NCBI RefSeq assembly: GCF_027579695.1
Contig: NC_083596.1
Span: 11,282,298-11,346,297, forward strand
Length of the DNA stretch: 64,000 nucleotides
DNA from: Neoarius graeffei
Lineage: Eukaryota; Chordata; Actinopteri; Siluriformes; Ariidae
Reading direction: 5' to 3'
The first letter of the stretch is position 1. Each line of letters starts with the position of its first letter. Shown here piece by piece: positions 44,542-55,400 of the stretch. The notes under the pieces are model-generated. The model searched no databases. It was not told the DNA's origin and saw only the letters and a list, made by a program, of their open reading frames with translations. The position numbers and the translations under genes were made by a program.

Positions 44542-45126
44542 GGTTAAATTAATTTAGGTTAAATGCAGGGTTGCTATTAAACCATTTATTAATACCAAGA
44601 ACACAACAGACTTATAATAAATAAATAAACAAACAAACAAACCAATAAATCAGAGTTAAGACTAACATTTTAATACCAGCATTAATAGGGGTTACATATC
44701 TGAGTATACGTCATACCGTACACTTGAAGAAGTCAAACTTAAACCTTTTGTCTCTAGTTCAATATGGCAGAGTTTCAAAATACAACCATCTACAGTACTG
44801 TGCAAAGAGCTTACACTTTAAAAAAAAATACAAACTTTGTTACAGATTTTAATTTTATGGCTTCTACATTATCGAGTCGGTACAAACACACTTTAGATTT
44901 CTAGCACAAAATACAAAGTTACAGAGGAGAAAAGGTTTGTAGCGGAGTAGGATAATCCATAAGAGCACACTTTTCAGATTGAAAAAGAAAACATAATGAA
45001 GGCTGCTGGGTTTTGGTGCAAAATGAAGAAGCAAGTGTGACAGTCAAAGTGTCCAGAAGAACTTTCGTTAATGCGCCTCCCTCTGATCTGTGACGTCACT
45101 GGGCCCATGAAAACAGTGTTTACAAA
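44542..45126. other. Intergenic sequence without assigned features
   Basis: AT-rich. A segment at about 44,800-45,060 loosely resembles 27,470-27,680 in reverse (GTACAAACACACTTTAG, AGCAAGTGTGACAGTCAAAG), suggesting a shared unnamed repeat. Confidence 0.4.
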
Positions 45127-45359
45127 GGCAAGGCAAGTTTATTTATATAGCACATTTCATACACAGTGGCAGTTCAATGTGCTTTACAGAAGTAAAAGCA
45201 GAACAGTAAACAATAGAAAATAAAATTACATAAAGTAATTGGGGAAGAAAAATAAGAATTAAACAATAGTAGAAATAAAATTATAAAATGAAATAAAAGT
45301 TCAAAAAAGGAATCAGCCTCGAGATTAATTATTATTATGGGTTTAACTCAAAGCGCGCT

Positions 45360-45847
45360 CTTCCCGTGGCTCTTCCACGAGGATCACCAAAAATCGTCCC
45401 GCAGACAAAATCTACGAGGATCACCAAAAATTGTCCCGCAGACAAAATCTACGAGGATCACCAAATAAAATCGTCCCGCAGACAAAATCTACGAGGATCA
45501 CATAAAGCGCGCTCTTCCCGTGGCTCTTCCACGAGGATCACCAAATAAAATCGTCCCGCAGACACAATCTACGAGGATCACCAAATAAAATCGTCCCGCA
45601 GACACAATCTACGAGGATCACCAAAAATCGTCCCGCAGACAAAATCTACGAGGATCACAAAGCGCGCTCTTCCCGTGGCTCTTCCACGAGGATCACCAAA
45701 AATCGTCCCGCAGACACAATCTACGAGGATCACCAAATAAAATCGTCCCGCAGACAAAATCTACGAGGATCACCAAAAATCGTCCCGCAGACAAAATCTA
45801 CGAGGATCACCAAAAATCGTCCCGCAGACAAAATCTACGAGGATCAC
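45360..45847. repeat. Compound minisatellite, about 37-42 bp units
   Basis: Roughly a dozen units of ACGAGGATCACCAAA, then ATCGTCCCGCAGACA and AAATCT alternate with a second unit type, AGCGCGCTCTTCCCGTGGC then TCTTCCACGAGGATCACC. The second type recurs about every 150-170 bp, giving a higher-order repeat. Units vary by a few bases (AAAATCT/ACAATCT, CCAAAAAT/CCAAATAAAAT). Confidence 0.9.
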
Positions 45848-45923
45848 AGTATAACAAAGAATTAAAGTAAAAGTAAAATCATTAAAATCCAAGATTAAAA
45901 ATAAATTAAAATAAAGTAAAATC

Positions 45924-46301
45924 TCTCATCTCATCTCATTATCTCTAGCCGCTTTATCCTTCTACAGGGTCGCAGGCAAGCTGGAGCCTATCCCAGCTGA
46001 CTACGGGCGAAAGGCGGGGTACACCCTGGACAAGTCGCCAGGTCATCACAGGGCTGACACATAGACACAGACAACCATTCACACTCACATTCACACCTAC
46101 GGTCAATTTAGAGTCACCAGTTAACCTAACCTGCATGTCTTTGGACTGTGGGGGGAAACCGGAGCACCCGGAGGAAACCCACGGGGACACGGGGAGAACA
46201 TGCAAACTCCACACAGAAAGGCCCTCGCCGGCCCCAGGGCTCGAACCCAGGACCTTCTTGCTGTGAGGCGACAGCGCTAACCACTACACCACCGTGCCGC
46301 C
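45924..46301 (-). mobile_element. tRNA-derived SINE, tail type A
   Basis: A complete minus-strand A copy flanked by the exact 12-bp duplication TAAAGTAAAATC (45,912-45,923 and 46,302-46,313). Confidence 0.93.
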
Positions 46302-47103
46302 TAAAGTAAAATCATTAAAATCAAAATTAAAAGAAATTATGTTAAAGGAAATTAATTACTTAGGTAAAAATTAATCAAGTGAAAGCATCTGAAAACAGCT
46401 TTGTCTTGAGCCTGGATTTAAAACTAACAACAGTAGGAGCATTTTTGATCTCATCTGGAAGTTGGTTCCAAAGCTTAGCAGCATAGCAACTAAAGGCTGC
46501 TTCACCACACTTCGTTTTGACAGCTGGTATTACTAGCAAGTTTTTCTCTTGTGATCTTAGAGACCTAGTTGGTGCATATAATTGAAACATATCCAGTAGG
46601 TAGCTGGGTCCCATCCCATTTAATGTTTTAAATAGAAGAAGTAGTGCTTTAAAGTCAATTCTATAGCTCACTGGGAGCCAGTGCAGAGACCTTAGGATTG
46701 GAGTGATATGGACTACCCTTTTTGTTCTTGTAAGAACCCTTGCTGCTGCATTTTGGATTAGTTGAAGCTCTTTGATGGTCTTTTTTGGAAGACCTGTGAA
46801 AAGGCTATTGCAGTAATCAACCCTACTGGAGATGAAAGCATGAATAAGTTTTTCTAGATCATGTTTTGACATGAGACCCCTGAGTTTAGAAATGTTTTTT
46901 AGGTGATAGAATGCAGACTTTTTTACCACTGTCATATGACTGTTGAAGTCAAGTTCGCTGTCAATAAGGACACCAAGGTTTTTGACAGTATCCTTTGCTT
47001 TAAGCCCCTTAGTTTCAAGAACAGTGGCAATCCTAAGCCTTTCCTCCTTTTTGCCAAATATAATTGTTTCAGTTTTATCTGCAAGCAGATCACTGTGATT
47101 AGG

Positions 47104-47862
47104 AGTCCCGGCGGGTGGCTTGTATTCGATTCGTTTATATCCCGACCTTGTCAGCTGTCAGATTGATTGTACTGTTTTTTTTTTTACCTTATTACCATGA
47201 AGCACTGAAGAGTTCTTTTCAGTGGTGGGCCGCATGACGTCACGCAGTAGATCAATATGGCGGAACGCATCTTCGCTGAGCTCAGCGCAAGCCCATATTA
47301 TTAAAAGTTAAAAGATACTGTTATGCGGTCTGTTCTTTCTCTATAAATTCCATGATCGATTACTTTATATATTTATCTATCTATTTGTGGTGATTTTGTA
47401 CAAAAGTTGCCTTTTCCTTTAAGTTTCAAACATAATCTAGTATATTAAACATATCTTTAGATACTTTATTCATTCTTAGGCAAATGAGAACTGAATTTTT
47501 GAGTGGACATTGTGTGTACATTTAGCTTTAATAAAACTATCCCTCTTCTCTAATTTTATAATCGCTGTGTCTTCATTAAGAAGCAAACAAGGAAATTATT
47601 TCACAGCGTCAATAAGTGGTGGCATCTGCATGCTGAGACCCATCAGGCAAGCGCCATTCGGCAGGAAATAAAAGCTCAGGCATGACTAAGAAATCAATTC
47701 TTTATTGCATTCTGCAGCATATTTAATGCTTCAAGCCATAATACATAAAATCAGATCAATTTCTGATGCTGTATATTTCTTCCCCAAGTTGGAAATACAT
47801 CACAACTACGTATTTAGCTACCTTGCCTTTATATTCATTTCAGTAACTAAGCCGTTCCCAGT

Positions 47863-47897
<35 letters not shown>

Positions 47898-49512
47898 GTT
47901 CATAGCTTTTGCACCAGGTCATGCTGTTTAACTTCACTATAAACTTTGCCAATTTATGTCGTCACTCAAGAAAACTTCAAGCAAGGTTTAACAAGCGATT
48001 AATTCATGCTCTGCTGTCTCTCAAGCTACAATACAGTGAATAATCCTATATCCTACAGGTACATCCTGGGCTATGGACCACTGGTATCCGGTTATTTACC
48101 ACAAATTAAAAAAAAAAAAAATCGAGGTTATTTAGCACAAATTAAAAAAAAAAAAAAGTCTTAACACAATTCTGGATTATGGTCACAATAATCGAAAAAA
48201 AAAAAAACCCTTATAAGGAGTTTGAGATTGCTTAGGGACTGGAATCTGGAATTTCTGCCGCTGTGCATGTTAAGGATCAGTTGTTGATTCCTGAAACGTT
48301 GTCTGAAAATATAATTCCTTGGCATCTTTGGGTATTTTTACTTAAGCCGTAACAAACCTTTTTGATTGTCGGCATCTTCAGAGATGACTTCAGTCACTTC
48401 TGATCATATCACAAATTCAACTGACTCGATAATTACGCGTTTGCGGAATTAATTAACTGGAGGATTAGGCCTCTTGCCCTGCTTGATAACACGTGTTTCG
48501 CCGACTAAGAGCAGAATCTATTCCTAAAAACTTACGCAAAGTCCATCTGATATCACATATTACTGTTTTCATACGTATTCGACTAATAAAGCTACAAAGT
48601 CTTTGACCGAAAAAAGACCAATTGACGCGGACAAAGATCCAGCGCCGACAGCACCCGCATTTACAGTCCAAGATTTTTTGGTTTATAGGATAGTTTCCAA
48701 AAAAAAAGAAAAAAAAAAAAAATCTTCCAACTTCTTAAATCGCGTGCGTTTTTAGTGGCACCTGCAGTTTTATTGATCAAGTTGTTTTTTTTTTGTTGTT
48801 TCAAGTTTAATTATTTCACTTTCTTACATTTAAAAGAAGTCACAGAAATTACCTACGTAAAATGTAAAATCGCTTAATAAAATCATCGAAAAATAGCTGT
48901 ACATGGTTTTCCTTTCTTTCGGAAAAATTTAAATAAAGAGCGAAACCAAACGCTTTCTTTAAACTTGTAAATTTCGCTTGACTTTTCATTCTTTATCAAA
49001 TTAGCAAACTGTAAATAATAAAAATGATCTAATTTAAGCTTAGCGCCTTAATAAAGACGAAACAAACCTGGACGTTGGCTATAGCGGTGTACTGGGTCAA
49101 GGTACGTGCGGTGTTAAATAATCATTATAGGATTGGTGACTAACATACGGGCTTTATCAAACATGGCGGCGTAGGGAAATACAATCGCAATCTCAGAAAC
49201 TTCCATAAAAAGGAAAGGAAAAAAAAACCAATCCATCAAACATCTTTAAATGTGATCAGTAAGTATTCGTTATAGAGTGTTCTTGGATCTTGTGCTAAAT
49301 AACTGTAAACTAGACCACCACTTGAACTGAACTCAAATTTCACTCGAACTACAAAAGTGAAAACACATCAATAAATGGACATTGAAAAGCAAACCTTAAA
49401 ATAATAGCACACAAGTTAGAAATAACTTAACGAACAACCTCGATTACAATAAATGGCCCGTAGCAATACCGAGCTGATTATAGAAAAATTGCATACACAC
49501 TTCACACACATG
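47104..49512. other. Long intergenic stretch without a recognised gene
   Basis: It includes (CTAA)n at about 47,866-47,896, several poly-A runs near 48,105-48,210 and 48,700-48,720, and an ATCAATATGGCGGAACGCATC segment near 47,250 that looks transposon-derived. No exon or RNA gene is supported. Confidence 0.5.
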
Positions 49513-50485
49513 ATTCAGACCATTTCTTCATCTTGAGCGACTTAAAGGCAAAATGGCCGACAATTACGGTCACCATATGCGAGGAGGAATTACAACTTGT
49601 GAAAAAAACCCGCTGTTCTGAAAAAAAAAGTACTAGAAGATGCTACAAATCTGGGTATAAAACTATGCAAAAGGTAAAGTGGGATTGTGATTTGAATGAT
49701 AGATTTCAAAACAAAGTATTTTATGTGACTCGGCATAGGTAAGTGACAAGCGCGCCGTGCCTTTATTACACTTGCATGCTGCTTTTGAAGTCTGAAATAA
49801 TTTCTTTTTTAAATACAGGGTGTTTCAAAAAAAAAAAAATAAATTTCACAATCTAATAACTTTGCCAATTCTCATTCAGTTGGCCTCAAATTTTAACAGC
49901 GCGTGTGGAAACAGGTCAAAATTTTGTGCTGAATGTTTTTTGTTTTTATCTTTTTAGGGATAGAAATGCCATTCACTGGAAAAGAAAAGGTGTTGTGTGT
50001 CGGAGTACGCTCGAACAAGAGTGCCGCGTGCATTTAGGCCAGAATTCTTGGAAAAAAGCACCAACTGCAATGCAGATACCGACAGGTCACAAAAATCCCA
50101 AAGAGGAAGGCTGGTCTGCGTCTCAGGCAGCGCACATATTGAAAATTTGCAAAAAAAAATCGGTCATGGACTCTACATCGCTTTGAATTTCTCATTCAAA
50201 TTTTGAGGAATAATTTTTCTATTGCTCAACATTAAGCCTGTTCAGTTTCATTTGCCGAGACTATAGTTTCTGGGATATTTACATCTCAAATATCAAAAGT
50301 TTTTGAAATTGAACATACACCCTGTATGTTTTTTTGTTTTTTTAAAATAAAATAACCTGTGTATTTATACTAAAACAATTATCCATCTCAGGCTCGGTGA
50401 ATAATAACAGTCGAGATTATTATTCACAAATATTCACTTTGCCTTCGGCCAATAATTGTTTCAATATAAACACACGGGTGATTAT
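49513..50485 (+). mobile_element. Second copy of the Crypton/KIAA1958-like element, split by a mariner
   Basis: Outside 49,816-50,324 it matches the element at 18,003-21,420: GCAAAATGGCCGACAATTACG start, GAAGATGCTACAAATCTGGG, GGTAAAGTGGGATTGTGATTT, AGTATTTTATGTGACTCGGC, then TGTGTATTTATACTAAAACA near the end. The reading frame is broken by indels. Confidence 0.45.
49816..50324 (+). mobile_element. Mariner-like remnant, CAGGGTGTTTC terminus, TA duplication
   Basis: The left end TACAGGGTGTTTCAAAA and right end ACATACACCCTGTA are imperfect inverted repeats at TA. Inside, a frame reads CVSEYARTRVPRAFRPEFLE then KSQRGRLVCVSG. This resembles the HTH part of mariner/IS630-like transposases abundant in arthropods. 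Only about 70 codons of that N-terminal domain remain, and the catalytic domain is absent. Confidence 0.5.
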
Positions 50486-50583
50486 TACAGTTCCATGTCG
50501 CTTGTGAAGTTTGAAATAAAGGGATTTTTTTTTTTAATCGTATTAAAAATCCTTTATTTCAAACTTCCCAAGCATATACAGTA

Positions 50584-51111
50584 CACTACCGTTCAAAAGT
50601 TTGGGGTCACCCAGACAATTTTGTGTTTTCCATGAAAAGTCACACTTTTATTCACCACCATAAGTTGTAAAATGAATAGAAAATATAGTCGAGAAATTTT
50701 TCTGGCCATTTTGAGCATTTAATCGACCCCACAAATGTGATGCTCCAGAAACTCAATCTGCTCAAAGGAAGGTCAGTTTTATAGCTTCTCTAAAGAGCTC
50801 AACTGTTTTCAGCTGTGCTAACATGATTGTACAAGGGTTTTCTAATCATCCATTAGCCTTCTGAGGCAATGAGCAAACACACTGTACCATTAGAACACTG
50901 GAGTGAGAGTTGCTGGAAATGGGCCTCTATACACCTATGGAGATATTGCACCAAAAACCAGACATTTGCAGCTAGAATAGTCATTTAGCACATTAGCAAT
51001 GTATAGAGTGGATTTCTGATTAGTTTAAAGTGATCGTCATTGAAAAGAACAGTGCTTTTCTTTCAAAAATAAGGACATTTCAAAGTGACCCCAAACTTTT
51101 GAACGGTAGTG
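50584..51111. mobile_element. Tc1/mariner-type MITE, CACTACCGTTCAAAAG termini (copy 2 of 3)
   Basis: 528 bp between TA dinucleotides, same orientation as copy 1 and nearly identical to it. No coding capacity. Confidence 0.92.
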
Positions 51112-52244
51112 TATATAAAAAATTTTTTACTCCTGAAAAGCTTCCCAGGATCCTGATTAAATATTAACATTTGAAGCGAAACTTTAGGCACCCTTGTCAA
51201 CCTTTACTTCTCGTTCTGATCGTTACAGCCTCACCCTGCTCAATCCACGTCCATTCCCACACCACATGCACTTTAATTTAGAGAAAACAGATGCTTGGGC
51301 TAGATGCATCTTAAACGTGCAAGTTTGTTTTCCACGGGTTTGGGAAACCTTGACATATCCGCAGCTCTGTTATGTGCTTTCATGCAAACCCCAAGCCTGC
51401 ATAAAACAAACAAACACAAAAAAAAACCCACACTAACAAAAGTACAAAATAAGGTGAGGAAATAAGGATATGGTGGATTTGCAAGATTGCAAGCATTGGG
51501 TGAAATCTCTCACCATCATCTCATTTCAATTTCTTTCGACTTACTGAAAACCAAATTTTAAAAAAATCACTCATATTTAGCCTCCGTCTTGCTCGCTCTC
51601 TCCCTCCCCCTTTCTTTCTCGCCCTTTATTTTTTTTTAAAGATTTTTTTTTTTAAATACATATACAGGGTGTCTGGAAGGTCAAGAACCAATGAGAATAT
51701 ACTGGGATGAAGAGGAAAAAAAAAAAAACACTACACATAAAACAGACAGTTATGCATCTGACTGACAGCTTATTTTGTAAATAATAACTCTCTGCAATTT
51801 TACTCTCACTCGTTCCTGACTTAACGGACACTCTGTAGTTATATTATTTTTCTACAGCGCAATTTTTTTTGTCATCATCTTGCACTGCATTTGATAATAT
51901 ATGCATCATTTAGCATATAGATATTGAATATTTTCATTAATAATAATAGTTCAACATATGAATATTTTAAATTACAGCTTAGGATGTATGATTTTAAGCA
52001 TATGTATATATATATTTAAAAAAAATATATATATGACAAAGTCTTTCACAGACTTCTCATATTTTTATATTAAGATATAAAATCATTATAGTGCCACTTA
52101 TCAGCCCCTCATTACAATATATGCTCATGATGTGCTCAGGGACCGTGGCATTATGATACAGTCTATCTAGTTAGTTGAGCAAGGAGTTTATTCTTATTTT
52201 CCACGTCTATACTCAAATCAGGGAGCTTTTATATGCTATAAGCT
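51112..52244 (-). other. Sequence downstream of TRAF2, probable 3' UTR at its right end
   Basis: Directly after the TRAF2 stop, the minus strand has AATAAA at 52,192-52,187, about 53 bases below the stop, which would give a very short 3' UTR. Further AT-rich stretches down to about 51,600 offer alternatives. The remaining sequence is AT-rich with no gene. Confidence 0.45.
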
Positions 52245-52463
52245 TTAAAGCCCAGTGAGATCTACGATGGCCTTGATGAAAATTGTGTCATCTCGGACGT
52301 AGGAGCTCTTCCCTGCCAGCTTGGCCAGGGGGCAGAAGAGTGGGCAGCCGCTGGCGATGTTCATCTCACTGATGGGTCTTTGGAAAGACGTGGAGCTGAT
52401 ATCAGGTCTGAAAGCGTCGATGATGTGCTCCCGGTTATTTTGATCCAAAAGCATCAGAGTCAC
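52245..52463 (-). CDS. traf2: TRAF2 last coding exon
   Basis: It begins in phase 0 after TTTCTCTCAG and encodes 72 residues: [20 protein letters not shown], then [26 protein letters not shown] and the conserved end [12 protein letters not shown], with stop TAA at 52,247-52,245. The segment includes the loop that holds receptor peptides; its Ser run reads SSTS here. Confidence 0.95.
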   Translation of the reverse strand: MTLMLLDQNNREHIIDAFRPDISSTSFQRPISEMNIASGCPLFCPLAKLAGKSSYVRDDTIFIKAIVDLTGL

Positions 52464-55400
52464 CTGAGAGAAAGAAAATATTCATTGCTCAAAATGGTGG
52501 AACGTGTTAGAAGCAAGTTAGATTTTGTAAAAATCTTCATTTCTTGGGATTTCCCCCCTTCTTGCAAGCACATCATGTACATAAGAGCATCTATTTAACC
52601 AGTACATGTTAGGGCCTGGTCACATGACGGCTCGTGAGGAGTTTGTGAATACTTGGTGATGAAAAACTGGTCGCATCGCCACCAATCGTGTTGAAGAGTT
52701 CCTTCACTGCAAGTTGGGTTTTTTTGGTCCGTCTTCGCCTCTTGAATGGGCAAAAACATCCTGAAAATGTTCAATGCAATGCACGCACTGAAACATGTTG
52801 GCGATATTTTTGTCCGCAAACTAAGCGGCGAATACTTGCAGATAGGTTTGGGAATACTTCCCGAAGCTTGAAGAAGCGTCGGCATCAAACGCCTCATTTT
52901 CATCGATAACCCATCGCGAGCTTTGGCCGGCGACTGGCCTAGTGGTTTGCGTGTCCGCCTCTCGATCAGGAGATCACGAGTTCTACTCGCGGTCGGGTCA
53001 TACCAAAGACCATCATAAAAACGGTGCCTACTGCCATCTGGCAAGGCACGCTGCAATACAGATGCGAGTCGGAAGTCAAACTCTCGCGGTTACCAGAGGA
53101 CTAGACCCCCCACTGTAACCCGAGCTATGTAATATAAACGAGAGGCCGAGGGCTACGAAACGAAGATCGGCGCCACCAAATGCGCCATGAATGGTGCGGG
53201 AAGGACCTTGACTTTTGACCCATCGCGAGCTGTAGTGTGAACGTAGCCTTAAAATGTCCGGTTTACAGAACATATTAGAATACGTTACAAAACATATGCC
53301 GAGAAGGACAGCACAACATATGCATAAAGCCTAGGTCACAACCGGATGTACGATTTTTTTGGCCGTGTGATTTTTGGCGTTTCCCCAAATCGCTGCGTTT
53401 TTTTTGTTCATGGAGAAAGACCGTAAGTTTGGCCGTAAGTTTGTCTTGCAACCTGAAAAAACCGTAAGCGCCCGTAGAGATTGTTTGACATGACAAAGAA
53501 CCTCTGCGGCCGGTCTGCGGCCAGTCTACGGCTCGAAAATCAGCACGTCACACGCGCGCCCTCCGTGCGTTTCTTGCACGTAGACCGGCCGTAGGAGCAC
53601 GTACGGCCGGTTGTGACCGAGGCTTATGGATAAGTGCTGGTGTTGTAAATGCTGTAATATACATGTTTGAGTAATTCACATGAACGGAATACAGCTTTTA
53701 TCCACATTTATCATAAATCACGATGCAATGCAAACAAAGATTGCATTACATTACAGGCATTTAGCAGACGCTCTTATCCAGAGCAACGTACAGCACCTAG
53801 TTGGGGGTTTGGTGCCTTGCTCAAGGGCACTTCAGCCATTCCTGCTGGTCCAGGGAATGGAACTGGCAACCTTTTGTTCCCAAAGCTGTTTCTCTAACCT
53901 TTAGGTCATGGCTTCCCAAAGATGAGGGTCAATTCTAAAGCTGTATCCAGCTAACAGAAACTTCTGTTAAAAAGAGGTACTGGACACTTCGAGCTGTGCA
54001 CTAAAGGATATGAAAACACACCAATGCTGGTGTTAATGCTGACAAAACAAACCCAGGCATTTTATGGGTTGAGACTTGCTCGAAACGCAACCTACTAGTT
54101 AAACACCCCACCCTTCTACCTCTAATTATATACAAGTGAATGCATGCCATCAGCATGCCATGTGACCGTTTGTACACGTTCAACTTTAAAATAAAAACAT
54201 AATTAATCTCTAACCTAGCCCATTCACACTGTCGCAATAAACCAATTAATTAGCTGACTGTCTGCTACATTACACCAAATTGCTTTAATGACCGTAATTA
54301 CTGATTACAGCTGTTGATGAGTCAGTTAATACAGTGAACCGACAACTCATTTCAAAATTGTTCAGAATGTAGTGTAAAATTATAATCGAGGATAAGGGAG
54401 TCAGTTTGGGTCTGCTCCGACAGTGAAGGACAGCAACGAGGCAGAAGGTCGAGTCAACGTGAAAGAAAGACAAGAGCGGTCAGAAAGTAGTCTGGTTAAC
54501 ATCAGACCATATCACAAGTGAAATATGGTCTGGAATCCGCCTATTGAATTTCTCGTAGGGGAGGTTTACGATTGTCAACGGCCGTTTATTGGACGTTGCG
54601 AATGTCTATCATTTGGCGTATACGTAGCCCATGGCCAATCATGGCAGTTGTACCCGGTGACATAGTTAGAGCGACGAAGAGGCAACTCTTGATAGCATTT
54701 TCCTGCTCTGGACCAAGCTGTGCCGCAGAAATCCCGAGATCGCCTGCCTCCTTTACCTGGTCTTCCACCAAGGCAGTCAATGGCGAGACTACCGCAACGA
54801 CCGGGGTTTGGCTAAACCCCATCTGCTGAGCCACTAAGGGGGCTAGTTGGTAAATGAGACTTTTACCAAACCCTGTCGGGAGCAAGGCAAAGGCATCTGT
54901 CTTCGTGTCAACGAAAGACTGTAACTCCAAATGCTGTTCTTTTTTTGAAAACAAACTTTCGCTCTGAACTATTCAGAACAGTGTCTAAAGCTTGATCGAA
55001 AGTTTGGTTCGTATCGCTCGCCGCCATGTTAAATGTGATCCGTAAACAGTTCCAAATAAACTACAAGCTTCCGTTTGTCGAGTAGTACGCGTCACTGTCT
55101 TTCCACCCCTCCCCACTCTCTGATTGGCTCCCTAACTCAGGCGAGCCTTTAGACCAGGGGTGCCCAAATTGATCCATAAAGGGCCATGTGGCTGCAGGTT
55201 TTCATTCCAGCCATGCAGCAGCACACCTGATTTGGCTCATTCAATCAACTGAACTGTCTTCACACAGTCAAATACTTGCAGCCACACCCACCCTTGATTA
55301 AAGGGTGGGTGTGTCAGTTGATTGAATAAGCCAAATCAGGTGTGCTGCTGCATGGCTGGAATGAAAACCTGCAGCCACATGGCCCTTTATGGATCAATTT

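Larger units (their letters stand above)
45127..47103 (-). mobile_element. L2/CR1-like LINE 3' end with secondary insertions
   Basis: On the minus strand an open frame from about 47,103 to 46,375 encodes the ORF2 C-terminus: NLGVLIDSELDFNSHMTVVK, HAFISSRVDYCNSLFTGLP, SLHWLPVSYRIDFKALLLLF, AAKLWNQLPDEIKNA and a stop. The 3' UTR ends with the complement of GCAAGTTTATTTATATAGC at 45,127-45,150. A minisatellite and a SINE lie in the 3' UTR region. The reverse transcriptase proper is missing upstream. Confidence 0.82.

Noticed and set aside
45360-45847. Regular repeats that could look like a CRISPR array
   Set aside because: Units are contiguous with no unique spacers, there are no cas genes and the host is a vertebrate; it is a minisatellite.
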